A stretch of 23,958 nt of DNA from Sphaerochaeta sp. (GTDB lineage Bacteria; Spirochaetota; Spirochaetia; Sphaerochaetales; Sphaerochaetaceae): assembly GCA_003446545.1 (NCBI GenBank), contig DMAO01000249.1, positions 1 through 23,958 of the forward strand. The letters are read 5' to 3'. The notes beneath the pieces are model-generated. The model saw nothing but the letters and a program-made list of their open reading frames with translations, made no database searches and had not been told where the DNA came from. Both the position numbers and the translations under genes were made by a program. Shown one piece after another: positions 5,887 through 13,856 of the stretch. Within the stretch, counting starts at the first letter, position 1, and every line of letters starts with the position of its first letter.

Positions 5887-8532
5887 ATGCAAGAGCCGAT
5901 TATCTCGTTTAAGGATTTTACGTTCACCTACAAGGCCCAGAAGTCCCCTACGATCAAAGGCATCGCCTTGGATATTTTCAAAGGTGAGAAGGTCTTGCTC
6001 GTAGGGCCTTCTGGTAGTGGGAAGAGCACCTTGGGCCACTGTATAAACGCCCTCATCCCCAATGCCTTCGAAGGAAAGATAGAAGGTTCTCTTTCTGTGG
6101 CCTCCCTCGATGTTGCGACGGCAGATATTTACGAGATTAACCATCATGTGGGGACGGTGCTGCAGGATAGTGACGCTCAGTTTGTAGGCCTTACTGTGGA
6201 GGAAGATATCGCCTTCTCCTTGGAAAACCAGTGTGTTTCACAGGGGAAAATGGTCCACCTGGTCAACAACATGGCTGCTAGAGTGGGGATGCAGGATTTT
6301 CTTGCCCAGAGTCCACAGGAGATTTCCGGAGGGCAGAAGCAGAGGGTAAGTCTTGCCGGAGTTCTGGTAGACGATGTTGACATCCTGCTTTTTGACGAGC
6401 CGCTCGCTAATCTCGATCCTGAGACAGGAAAGCGCGCAATCGCACTTATTGACGAGTTGCACAAGAGTACAGGCAAGACCATCATTATCATTGAGCACCG
6501 TCTTGAGGATGTGCTCTCGGCTCCGGTGGATCGCATCCTGCTGCTTGAGGATGGCAAGATAGCCTGTGATACCACTACGGAGAGGCTACTTTCTGGTTCC
6601 CTGCTAGAGGAGAAGGGGATTCGTGATCCCCTATATCTCTCTGCCCTCAGGCAAAGTGGTGCAGACCTATCAGGAGCTCAGGGCATCGCTTCCATCGATA
6701 CCATCAATCTTGACCCGTACTGCGAGGGAATTCGGTCCTGGTATCAGAAAAGACCCAAACGTGCAGAACCGGCACAGCAAAAGAGCCAGCTTCTCATATC
6801 CGACCTCTCCTTTTCATATGACGGCATAAGGGAAGTCCTTTCACACATTTCGGCAGAAATATGTGCAGGGGAGATGATCAGCATTCTGGGAAAGAACGGG
6901 GCCGGCAAGTCGACCCTCGCACAGATACTTATGGGGATCAACGCCCAGGACAGTGGTACAATCATCTTTGAGGGAGAGGACATCTCCACTCTTTCTGTCA
7001 CCGAACGCTCTTCCTTGATCGGGTTTGTGATGCAGAACCCCAACCATATGATCAGCCACTCCATGATCTATGACGAAGTTGCCTTCGCGTTGCGCCAGAG
7101 GGGTTACTCTGAAGATGATATCCGTCCTCGCGTTATGGATGTCCTCGAGTTGTGTGGCCTCAGGGCGTACCATAGATGGCCCATATCGGCCTTGAGCTTT
7201 GGACAGAAGAAACGTGTTACCATAGCATCGATCCTGGTAACAGAACCAAAGATACTCATCCTTGACGAACCCACCTCAGGGCAGGACTATGTCCGTTATT
7301 CGCTGTTGATGGAATTCCTCAGTTCCCTGAACAAGAGAACAGGGCTAACCATCCTCTTCATCACCCATGACATGCACCTTGCCTTGGAATATACAGACAG
7401 AGCCCTGGTGCTCTCTGATGGGCTTCTACTGGCCGATGAGCGTGTAAGTGAGGTGTTCAGCAACAAGGTTCTACTCGCTAAAGCCAACCTGACGGTGACC
7501 AGCCTCTACACCTTGGCAAAACGCTGTGGAATTGAAGATATTCCCGCCTTTATCGACTGTTTTATCCAAGGGGAGAAAACTCGTCGCCCTGAAGGGATTG
7601 AGGTTGTCTCCCTTGAGAAGGAAGGGCTCTTGTCACCAAGAAGAAAAGCCGGACCGAAAAAGAAGAAAAAGGTAGTCCGCTCAAAACAGAGCGGGAGGAA
7701 GTTCGGCTTTGCCTTAAGCTATGAAGATACCCCGTCCTTTATCCATTCGCTGAATGGGGTGACCAAACTTGTCTTCTTCATGCTTTGGATTACGCTCTGT
7801 CTCACTACCTTTGACCTTCGAATCCTAATCCCCTCCATGTTCATTGCCCAGGTTGCCCTTGCTTCTTGCAAGGTTCCCATGAAGAAGTTTAGACCCTATA
7901 TCATAGCTATGACCTACGTGATTTTGATCAACGCCATTTTTATCTACCTCTTCTCCCCAGACCAAGGCCAACGGTATCTGGGAACAAAGCACATAGTGCT
8001 GGGGTCTCCCACAGCACACTATGCCCTTACTGTGGAGACAATCTTTTACCTGTTAGTGGTCTGTCTGAAATACTTCTCCATTTTTCCCATGGCTTTGTTG
8101 TTTGTGACAGCTACCCACCCATCACAATTTTCATCTTCCCTAAACAGGATAGGGGTGCGCTACAAGACCAGCTATGCTGTGGCTTTGGCGATGAGGTATC
8201 TGCCTGAGGTCACCTCCTCCTATACCCACATCCTACATGCCCAGATGGCGAGGGGAGTGGACATCTCCAAGAATGTAAGGCTCAAGCAGAGAATCTCTTC
8301 TGTTGGTAAAATCCTAGCCCCCTTGGTACTATCTTCCCTCGATCGTATCGATGTGGTTACTAATGCGATGGTTCTCAGGGGGTTTGGCAAACATCCAAGT
8401 AGGACGTGGTACCTTGCCAAAAAAATGAAATTTTATGATGTACTTGTCCTGGTTCTCATGGTATGCTGGATTTCCCTTAGCTTGTATTTGCGATTTGGGA
8501 GGGGGGTTATGTTCTGGTTCCCCTTGTATTAG
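5887..8532 (+). CDS. Fused ECF energising module: two ATPases and EcfT in one chain
   Basis: A single 881-residue protein holds all three energising parts of an ECF importer. The first ATPase spans about 1-240: Walker A GPSGSGKST at 40-48, signature ISGGQKQR at 146-153, Walker B ILLFDEP with E171, switch H204. The second spans about 300-525: GKNGAGKST at 335-343, LSFGQKKR at 436-443, ILILDEP with E461. A basic linker (about 565-605, including a KKKKK run) leads to an EcfT domain of about 270 residues with four to five membrane helices and the two coupling motifs, AQMARGVD (785-792) and LRGFG (830-834). All catalytic residues are intact in both ATPases. Double-ATPase fusions (YkoD type) are common; adding EcfT to the same chain is unusual. 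The start is 2 nt after the S-component stop. Confidence 0.92.
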   Translation: MQEPIISFKDFTFTYKAQKSPTIKGIALDIFKGEKVLLVGPSGSGKSTLGHCINALIPNAFEGKIEGSLSVASLDVATADIYEINHHVGTVLQDSDAQFVGLTVEEDIAFSLENQCVSQGKMVHLVNNMAARVGMQDFLAQSPQEISGGQKQRVSLAGVLVDDVDILLFDEPLANLDPETGKRAIALIDELHKSTGKTIIIIEHRLEDVLSAPVDRILLLEDGKIACDTTTERLLSGSLLEEKGIRDPLYLSALRQSGADLSGAQGIASIDTINLDPYCEGIRSWYQKRPKRAEPAQQKSQLLISDLSFSYDGIREVLSHISAEICAGEMISILGKNGAGKSTLAQILMGINAQDSGTIIFEGEDISTLSVTERSSLIGFVMQNPNHMISHSMIYDEVAFALRQRGYSEDDIRPRVMDVLELCGLRAYHRWPISALSFGQKKRVTIASILVTEPKILILDEPTSGQDYVRYSLLMEFLSSLNKRTGLTILFITHDMHLALEYTDRALVLSDGLLLADERVSEVFSNKVLLAKANLTVTSLYTLAKRCGIEDIPAFIDCFIQGEKTRRPEGIEVVSLEKEGLLSPRRKAGPKKKKKVVRSKQSGRKFGFALSYEDTPSFIHSLNGVTKLVFFMLWITLCLTTFDLRILIPSMFIAQVALASCKVPMKKFRPYIIAMTYVILINAIFIYLFSPDQGQRYLGTKHIVLGSPTAHYALTVETIFYLLVVCLKYFSIFPMALLFVTATHPSQFSSSLNRIGVRYKTSYAVALAMRYLPEVTSSYTHILHAQMARGVDISKNVRLKQRISSVGKILAPLVLSSLDRIDVVTNAMVLRGFGKHPSRTWYLAKKMKFYDVLVLVLMVCWISLSLYLRFGRGVMFWFPLY

Positions 8533-8673
8533 GTAGAATTTGCTGTATTATTGAGGAAGTTCGACTAAAAAGGCAGAAAGCGTGGTAAGGGTCTTGACTC
8601 TTGTGCACGTATTCCGCATCTTATGTTGCATTAAATCCAAGGGGACGCCAAGGCGTATTTTAGGAGGCAAACT

Positions 8674-9033
8674 GTGTCCAATATGTTTATCCAAGAGATG
8701 GAAGAGCAGCTTCTCGTAATGCGAAAAGAGTTGCTTGACAAGCTGACCGAGGATAATAGTGACTTCAGAGAGATGGTAAATGCAATGGGCATCAAGGATA
8801 GCATTGACGTTGCTGCTGACGATATCGCATTTAAAAAAATGGAAGCCATCAATAAGCACGAGGCAAATCGCCTCCGATCGATAGAGAATGCTCTGGCCCG
8901 AATTCATAACGGCCGCTACGGGCATTGTCTCAAATGTACCAAGAAGATTCCTGAGGAACGGCTCAGAGCCATTCCTTATGCAGTACTCTGCATAGATTGC
9001 AAGAATGCTGAAGAGACCCCGGGAAGACGATAG
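8674..9033 (+). CDS. DksA/TraR-family C4 zinc-finger protein
   Basis: A 119-residue protein with an N-terminal helical, probably coiled-coil part (1-75), followed by a C4 zinc finger C85-X2-C88 ... C106-X2-C109 within GRYGHCLKCTKKIPEERLRAIPYAVLCIDCK. DksA-type proteins enter the RNA polymerase secondary channel and change transcription, often with ppGpp. The start is a GTG with an AGGAGG site 6 nt upstream; an ATG three codons later is too far from it. The IDVAADDIA stretch matches the acidic coiled-coil region of short DksA-like proteins. The gene stands alone, with about 140 nt of non-coding sequence before it in which I see no convincing promoter, and it ends at a terminator. Confidence 0.9.
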   Translation: MSNMFIQEMEEQLLVMRKELLDKLTEDNSDFREMVNAMGIKDSIDVAADDIAFKKMEAINKHEANRLRSIENALARIHNGRYGHCLKCTKKIPEERLRAIPYAVLCIDCKNAEETPGRR

Positions 9034-9043
9034 TTCCCAGAGT

Positions 9044-9093
9044 AAAAAAACAGACGGTGCTTTCCCCTGGGGATGGCATCATCTGTTTTTTTA
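9044..9093. terminator. Bidirectional terminator between converging genes
   Basis: An A-run (9044-9050), CAGACGGTGC (9051-9060), a GC-rich top (CCCTGGGG) and GCATCATCTG (9077-9086) followed by a T-run (9086-9092) form a hairpin with one mismatch and one G-U pair. T-runs on both strands fit termination of the DksA-like gene on the plus strand and of the MBL gene on the minus strand. Confidence 0.8.
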
Positions 9094-9165
9094 CTGTAAG
9101 GCTCTCTTGGTAAGTTTTCAGCGATCAATCCAAGGTTCTCTTGAGGACTGCTCGCTTTTCTTTCT

Positions 9166-9813
9166 TCAGAGATACGGATTGTTCTGTTCGTCGCCTATTG
9201 TTGTCGCTGGTCCGTGTCCTGGAAGTACCTGTACTTCTGTAGGGAGCTTCAGTAGCCTTCTGCAGCTCTTGACAATCTCTTCATAGGAACCACCCTCAAG
9301 ATCAGTGCGGCCGATGCCTCCGGCGAACAGTGTATCGCCGGTAAACACGAACTGACCTTGTTCATGGTAGAGGCAGAGGCCTCCCTTTGTGTGTCCTGGT
9401 GTATGCATGACCAAAAGATGACTGTCTTGAAGAAACTGGTTGTCTGTAAGAAACCCGGTAGCTTCACTCATAGCCTTCAGTGCCTTTTCATACCTCTGGA
9501 GAAAACTCTTGTCAAAGCATGTCGTGCAGAATCGCTCATAGGCCCGGGATCCCAGGTAGTGTGAATCCTTTTCTGAGACAAGGACCTCCAGATGTGGCCA
9601 CCGTTCTTTCAGTTCACCCAAGGCTGTAATATGATCCCAATGGGTGTGGGTAAGCAGGACTGCAACTGGCTTGATGTTGTGGTTTTCAATGGCTTTGATG
9701 ATTCGAGATCCCTCATTGCCCGGATCGATGACCCAGGCACTGGATGTCTCCTCATTGCCCATAATGTAGCAGTTAGTCTGGTATGGTCCAACAACAAGCC
9801 GTTCTACGAACAC
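9166..9813 (-). CDS. MBL-fold metallo-hydrolase (glyoxalase II-like)
   Basis: A 215-residue metallo-beta-lactamase-fold hydrolase. It has the dinuclear zinc motif THTHWDH at 55-61, the later HTPGHTKGGLCLY, the bridging Asp in FTGDTLFAGGIGRTDL, and the final PGHGP histidine. This is the YcbL/glyoxalase II branch, whose members hydrolyse S-lactoylglutathione or related thioesters; in short forms like this one the substrate is often unknown. Near 90-120 an unusual insert with CTTCFDKSF precedes a helix. It starts 3 nt after the end of the upstream RNA-binding protein gene, so the two form an operon, though no functional link is obvious. Confidence 0.9.
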   Translation of the reverse strand: MFVERLVVGPYQTNCYIMGNEETSSAWVIDPGNEGSRIIKAIENHNIKPVAVLLTHTHWDHITALGELKERWPHLEVLVSEKDSHYLGSRAYERFCTTCFDKSFLQRYEKALKAMSEATGFLTDNQFLQDSHLLVMHTPGHTKGGLCLYHEQGQFVFTGDTLFAGGIGRTDLEGGSYEEIVKSCRRLLKLPTEVQVLPGHGPATTIGDEQNNPYL

Positions 9814-9816
9814 AAT

Positions 9817-10386
9817 CTACTCCTTATTGGAATAACTGACGGCTGCGGTGCGGCCTTTGATGTCCATACCGTTTAGTTTTGCAATAGCCTTTTCACAATT
9901 CTCTTCAGACATTGAGATGAATGAGTACTTGTCGTGGATGCGAAGGCTGAAGATGTCCTCTCTTGTGATCTCAAGCTCTTTTTGGAGCAAAAGGGATAGT
10001 TCCTTAGCATACAGGCGCTTCATCTTTCCGATGTTGAGATAGAGTGTCCTTGCACCTTCTGGAAGAGGTTTCTCTTCGCGTTTCTTTAGTATTGGCCGTT
10101 CCTGCTTCTTGCTTTCAGCCTGCGGACTCTTTGGTGCTGGCTTGCCCTTGGGTGATTTTTGTGGTGTTGCTGTTCTGGTTTTTGGTGAGTTGGCATTAAG
10201 CATTTCACGAAGAAGGTAGGCCATAAAATAACTGCGAAGCGTGAAAGGTACGTTTTTCTTGATAAGGCGCTTTAACTGTTCCAGTTCTTCTGGATTTGGG
10301 TCGGCCTTGGTTTTCCCTGCAAGTACTTGAATGGTCCCTATTAACAGATCCTCTTCACTTGCGTTGCTCTTGTTGTCATTTTCCAT
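9817..10386 (-). CDS. Stand-alone DbpA-type RNA-binding domain protein
   Basis: About 189 residues: a helical N-terminal part (to about 65), a Lys/Pro-rich disordered linker (about 68-110), and a C-terminal domain (about 112-189: TLYLNIGKMKRLYAKEL ... ISMSEENCEKAIAKLNGMDIKGR). The C-terminal domain matches the DbpA/CsdA RNA-binding domain (PF03880) that in DbpA helicase binds hairpin 92 of 23S rRNA. Here no helicase domain is attached. The AAGGAG site lies 8 nt from the ATG at 10386 and only 2 nt from the one at 10392, so I choose 10386. The gene has a long structured leader, which suggests control at the RNA level, possibly by its own product. It is co-transcribed with the MBL gene. Confidence 0.8.
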   Translation of the reverse strand: MENDNKSNASEEDLLIGTIQVLAGKTKADPNPEELEQLKRLIKKNVPFTLRSYFMAYLLREMLNANSPKTRTATPQKSPKGKPAPKSPQAESKKQERPILKKREEKPLPEGARTLYLNIGKMKRLYAKELSLLLQKELEITREDIFSLRIHDKYSFISMSEENCEKAIAKLNGMDIKGRTAAVSYSNKE

Positions 10387-10681
10387 GAGCATGTCTCCTT
10401 AGATAGTCGTTTGCTCTTCTGACCCGTACCAGCGGGTTGTGAGCTTTGTGTTTCCTAGTGTGTGGCAGTCCTGTTCCTCTCCCGGCCGCGGGATCGGAAG
10501 CAAGTGCTCTGATGAGCCTGCCTCAGTGCCAATAGCAAGGAAAACGCTATGGGCAATCAAGTGGATGCCGCCTGTTTGCGGTCGCACTTTACAAGGAAGA
10601 AGAACACGCTGGAACGTGCAAAATAATCCTTCCAAGGCTATTCAGGGTAAGGGCCTGTACTCTCCCCATCCCCGAACAGTT
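10387..10681 (-). ncRNA. Structured 5' leader (or separate small RNA) of the RNA-binding protein gene
   Basis: About 295 nt lie between the predicted transcription start (about 10681) and the ATG, with no credible ORF. Several hairpins can be drawn: 10422-10437 (ACCCG/CGGGT), 10480-10493 (TCCCG/CGGGA), 10506-10517 (GCTC/GAGC), 10528-10554 (GCC-ATAGC/GCTAT-GGC), 10568-10581 (CCGC/GCGG) and 10605-10618 (CACG/CGTG). I compared it with RNase P RNA, tmRNA, 6S RNA, T-box and cobalamin riboswitch hallmarks and found none. It could be a cis-regulatory leader or a processed RNA. Confidence 0.5.
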
Positions 10682-10687
10682 TCGCTC

Positions 10688-10717
10688 AGAATACCCAACA
10701 GATCATGCCCTTGTCAA
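10688..10717 (-). promoter_or_regulatory. Promoter of the leader / RNA-binding protein operon
   Basis: On the minus strand a perfect TTGACA (10712-10717), an 18-nt spacer and TATTCT (10688-10693, 4 of 6) point to transcription from about 10681 towards the RNA-binding protein gene. Confidence 0.6.
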
Positions 10718-10757
10718 GGAAATGCAAGGATTTAGCATTTTTTGGGTCGTTTCTTTC

Positions 10758-10786
10758 TTTACCAAGGGACCTTTATTTGTGATACT
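10758..10786 (+). promoter_or_regulatory. Promoter of the coiled-coil/mltG operon, near-leaderless
   Basis: TTTACC (10758-10763), a 17-nt spacer and GATACT (10781-10786) precede the ATG at 10795 by 8 nt. Transcription would start at about 10793, leaving 0-2 nt of leader. No Shine-Dalgarno sequence is present. Confidence 0.5.
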
Positions 10787-10794
10787 ATCGTGCT

Positions 10795-11898
10795 ATGGGA
10801 ATCTTTCAGGCCGATATACTGCAAAAACAGAAGGAGATAGAGAGTCACCGCAGCGATCTCTACACACTCTATGCCGAATTGGGTTTCAGTATGGCCCTTA
10901 TCGAACAGATAACCCCCCTTGGGTTTGCAACAATTGAATTTGAACGGTTTGTGGAAGTGGACACCAAGTATGAGGAGGCCTCTCAGACGTATGAGCGGAT
11001 AAAGGGGTTCATCAGCCAGATGGAGGATCGTTCACGTAAGATACAGCAGATCGAAGCTGATATCAGGGCTTTGAATGGACCAAGAAAGAAACTCCATTCC
11101 CGCCTGGGTGCCATCGCCTATGAGGCCTTTGGCTCAGAGACCTTGCCTGACTACCTTCAGCAGACCTGCACTCCCTTGTTTGCAGACCACCATGCTATAA
11201 CCAAGGGGCTACAGGAAGCCCTAGAGCAATGCAAGGCCCAGAAGGGACCGCTCAATGCTCTGAAGTGTTCCTATCTGAACCTGCGCCTGCAACACACCCG
11301 TAAGCAAATGGTTCCTCTCATGATTAAGGCTGGTTCAATATTGGCCAAGCTTGGTTGTGAAGCTGACCTTCCGGGCTTGGGCAGACAAAGTCTCGTTGCT
11401 GAGCTTGCCCAATTCAAGAAGAAGGAACAAGCCCTGCAGCAGGAACTGGATATCCATCATAGCGCCGTAGATAAGTTGCGCACACAAGAGAAAGAAAGTC
11501 CAAAAAACCAGCTGGAGACAAGTAGGGTCCAGTTTAGGGAGATGGAGAAACAGAGGACCAAGGTAAGCAACCTCTATGGCAAAGCCCTCTATGAGAAACT
11601 TCAGCAGAACGCCTCTTCCCAGCAGATAGGTTCTGCTTCCATGGCACTGATGGAGCAGATAACTTTGCATTTGCGCAGGGTCGATAGGTTGGAGGATGAA
11701 ATCCTTGGTTTGCAAAATCAGATGAAGGTTGAGGAACTGGAAGCCCAGATAGAGTTGGAGAACCAGAAGATACGCCATCTTCGTACCCAGATAGAACAGA
11801 GTAACAAGCAGATATCCCAGGTGGAACTCTCCATAGCACGTAAGCGTGAAAAGATAACATCTCTACAACCAAGGGTGGCGTTACCTGACCATGAGTGA
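10795..11898 (+). CDS. Coiled-coil protein of unknown function
   Basis: A 367-residue soluble, strongly helical protein that I do not recognise. Charged heptad-like stretches dominate at about 1-30, 55-105, 205-265 and 285-350 (for example QMKVEELEAQIELENQKIRH), separated by a less charged middle part (about 100-200). There is no signal peptide or membrane segment, so it should be cytoplasmic. It has no ribosome site and its ATG sits just after a predicted -10 box. Its last codons overlap the mltG start by 8 nt, so the two are co-expressed. A structural or scaffolding role near the cell-wall synthesis machinery is a reasonable guess from that coupling, nothing more. Confidence 0.8.
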   Translation: MGIFQADILQKQKEIESHRSDLYTLYAELGFSMALIEQITPLGFATIEFERFVEVDTKYEEASQTYERIKGFISQMEDRSRKIQQIEADIRALNGPRKKLHSRLGAIAYEAFGSETLPDYLQQTCTPLFADHHAITKGLQEALEQCKAQKGPLNALKCSYLNLRLQHTRKQMVPLMIKAGSILAKLGCEADLPGLGRQSLVAELAQFKKKEQALQQELDIHHSAVDKLRTQEKESPKNQLETSRVQFREMEKQRTKVSNLYGKALYEKLQQNASSQQIGSASMALMEQITLHLRRVDRLEDEILGLQNQMKVEELEAQIELENQKIRHLRTQIEQSNKQISQVELSIARKREKITSLQPRVALPDHE

Positions 11899-13318
11899 AC
11901 AAAAGAACAAGCAAGCCAACCGGCCAACATCTTCTCAGACTGCCAAAGGGAAAAATACCTTCAGTGAGCATGTTACTTTTGATACTGGGGAAGAGAAGGA
12001 AAACCCGGTAAGCCCTACCACGAGAAACAAGCCCACTGTCTCACATGCAACGATGCACGTTGACATGCCAGGGGTGCCCAAGGGCAGTGAAGAGAAAAAA
12101 AATCCTGGTACAAAACCCAAGCCGGTAGCCAAAAAGCAATCCCCTGCAGAGAGGCCTCCTCCCAAACCAAAGAAGCCGGTCACCCCAGATAAGAGGAGAA
12201 CCTCACCACCTGTAAAGGCCAAAGCCAAAGTTCCTTCAACAAAGAAACGTGCTGCTCCTGCAAAAAGGAAACCCGTGGCTAGAGTTGTCCCTCCCAAGAT
12301 AGGTTCGAGGCGTGGCTATCGACCGAGCCTTGCCTTTCGGTTGCGTTTCCCTGTATTCCTTATCGCCCTTGCAGTATGTGCCCTTGCCCTCTTCTTTTCC
12401 TTCCGTAAGGGTTTGGGACCGGTGCTTAGGTATGTCACGCCATCTTTGCAGTCCCCATTTATAGAACTGACCATCGAGCCAGGTATGAGTGCCCGTTCTG
12501 TGAGCATGCTGCTTAAGGAGCAAGGGGTCGTCGATGATGATGTCTCCTTGCTGAGGTTCTTCATCGGGGCTAATATTGCCACCACCTTACATAGCGGTAC
12601 TTTTGTCATGGAGAAGGGGAGCTCCTATGAAACCATTGGGAAACAGCTGACTGCAAAGGCAGGAGAGCTTGTCCTTACAGTGAGTCCTTCCTTTACCCTG
12701 AAGGCCATCGACAGGTATCTGCATAACCGTGGGTACGCCAAGGAAGGCTCTTTCCTTGCCTCAGCAGAAGTCCTGAAGGAGGAGCACTCGCTATCCTTTG
12801 TTGAAGGCTGGCTTCTTAGCGGGGAGTATGTTGTATCCAGTGAGGATACTGCTTCTGCTCTTGCCCAGGCTATGTTTGATGCTATGCTTGCTGTGGTGCA
12901 GCCTCACCTGGGCTCTGAGATGGTAGCAAAGTGGGGCCTTGAGCAGACGCTGATAGTGGCTTCCATGATCCAGGCAGAGACACAGAACATCGAGGAGATG
13001 CCCCTCATAGCCTCAGTAATCTACAACCGCCTTGAGGCGGGGGAGCCCTTGGGCATCGATGCAACCACACGCTATGAGATTGATGACTGGGAGAACCCCA
13101 TACCAAAGAAGGCCTTGGAAGAGCAGACTCCCTATAACACCAGACGAAAGGTGGGGCTTCCTCCCTCGGGTATCTGCAGTCCTTCCAAAGCAGCCGTTGA
13201 AGCAGCCCTGTTTCCCCTGGAAAGCCAGTACTTTTACTACCTGCATGGTTTGGACAAGCGTCTCTATCCAGCAGTTACCTATGAGGAGCACAAACTGAAC
13301 ATCAAGGCGTATCGTTAG
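11891..13318 (+). CDS. mltG: MltG (YceG-like) endolytic murein transglycosylase
   Basis: MltG is an inner-membrane enzyme that cuts newly made glycan strands inside the chain and so sets their length. The 475 residues comprise a cytoplasmic tail of about 150 residues rich in Lys, Pro and Arg, one membrane helix (about 152-170, FPVFLIALAVCALALFF), a LysM-like part (about 190-255) and the YceG catalytic domain. The catalytic region reads VASMIQAETQNIEEMPLIASVIYNRL with E363 at the place of the catalytic glutamate, followed by LGIDATTRYEI, YNTRRKVGLPPSGICSPS and the C-terminal YYLHGLDKRLYPAVTYEEHKLN. The basic tail is far longer than in E. coli MltG (340 residues in all). The start overlaps the coiled-coil gene. 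It ends facing a pseudogene on the other strand. Confidence 0.93.
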   Translation: MSEQKNKQANRPTSSQTAKGKNTFSEHVTFDTGEEKENPVSPTTRNKPTVSHATMHVDMPGVPKGSEEKKNPGTKPKPVAKKQSPAERPPPKPKKPVTPDKRRTSPPVKAKAKVPSTKKRAAPAKRKPVARVVPPKIGSRRGYRPSLAFRLRFPVFLIALAVCALALFFSFRKGLGPVLRYVTPSLQSPFIELTIEPGMSARSVSMLLKEQGVVDDDVSLLRFFIGANIATTLHSGTFVMEKGSSYETIGKQLTAKAGELVLTVSPSFTLKAIDRYLHNRGYAKEGSFLASAEVLKEEHSLSFVEGWLLSGEYVVSSEDTASALAQAMFDAMLAVVQPHLGSEMVAKWGLEQTLIVASMIQAETQNIEEMPLIASVIYNRLEAGEPLGIDATTRYEIDDWENPIPKKALEEQTPYNTRRKVGLPPSGICSPSKAAVEAALFPLESQYFYYLHGLDKRLYPAVTYEEHKLNIKAYR

Positions 13319-13856
13319 GTTCCGGATTTGTCCTTCTGTAGATGAGTAAGGAGTAGATCACAGGACCTGCAAAACGGTGGGTTCTGTTCCAGTTCTCTTC
13401 ACTTGCCAAGGTCCAGGGAATCCTTATCCCTACCGTATAGTTGTGCTTGCACTTGGGCAGCTAGTGGCCGATGACCAGAAAGAGCAGTGCTACAAGAACT
13501 GGTATCACTTTCTCTGTCCTGATGTCATAGCCCAGAGCTTTGAACAGGGTCATAGGGGTCAGTAGGATTGAAAAGATAGGAAGTATCCACTTGGACATAT
13601 CCCTCAGAGGTTGTCCCTGATCGCTCTTGGGACCGTTGTTCAGGACACATTGAAGGAATACATTCACCAGGGCCAAAAGAAGTGGCAGTATCAAGGCCCC
13701 AAAGGCTTTTGAGGCGTAGTTGTCCGCTTGTCCTTGCCTGTCGAAATGAATTGGTAACTATTCGGGAAGCCTGTCATACAGGAAGGCCGATAGAATGAGT
13801 GGCACCAGGCACACTAGGGTGGTGATGGGCATTGTCTTGTCAGTCTTGCCTTTCAT
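13302..13856 (-). pseudogene. sdpI: sdpI-like immunity/permease gene, disrupted
   Basis: Reading the minus strand from the ATG at 13856 gives one continuous SdpI-type frame (DUF1648 plus SdpI domain) broken by two TAG codons. The first falls in LPE*LPIHF near codon 33, where relatives have a short residue before IPIHF; a single CAG-to-TAG change would explain it. The second falls in VIGH*LPKCKHNYTVGIR near codon 132, where Tyr is usual. The segment after it still carries the family hallmark GIRIPWTLASEENWNRTHRFAG. Only about 20 codons then follow before a stop, whereas SdpI has more membrane helices, so the C-terminus is lost near the mltG end. The start overlaps sdpR by 17 nt, as in sdpRI operons. 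No frameshift is seen, so decay is recent. Confidence 0.85.

Noticed and set aside
10387..10681. RNase P RNA, tmRNA or 6S RNA
   Set aside because: The conserved RNase P core (GAGGAAAGTCC and ACAGAA), the tmRNA ends and the long 6S-like hairpin were looked for and not found.
10399..10735. Short ORFs in the leader region on both strands
   Set aside because: The products are low-complexity mixtures without motifs or ribosome sites, and the region is better explained as structured RNA.
13377..13565. Plus-strand ORF downstream of mltG
   Set aside because: It is the antisense of the sdpI remnant; the minus strand carries the clear SdpI motifs.
13302..13856. TAG recoding or amber suppression to rescue the sdpI frame
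   Set aside because: TAG is used as the ordinary stop of several intact genes in the window (for example at 4393-4395, 5882-5884 and 18444-18446), and the frame is also truncated at its end, so a pseudogene is the simpler reading.
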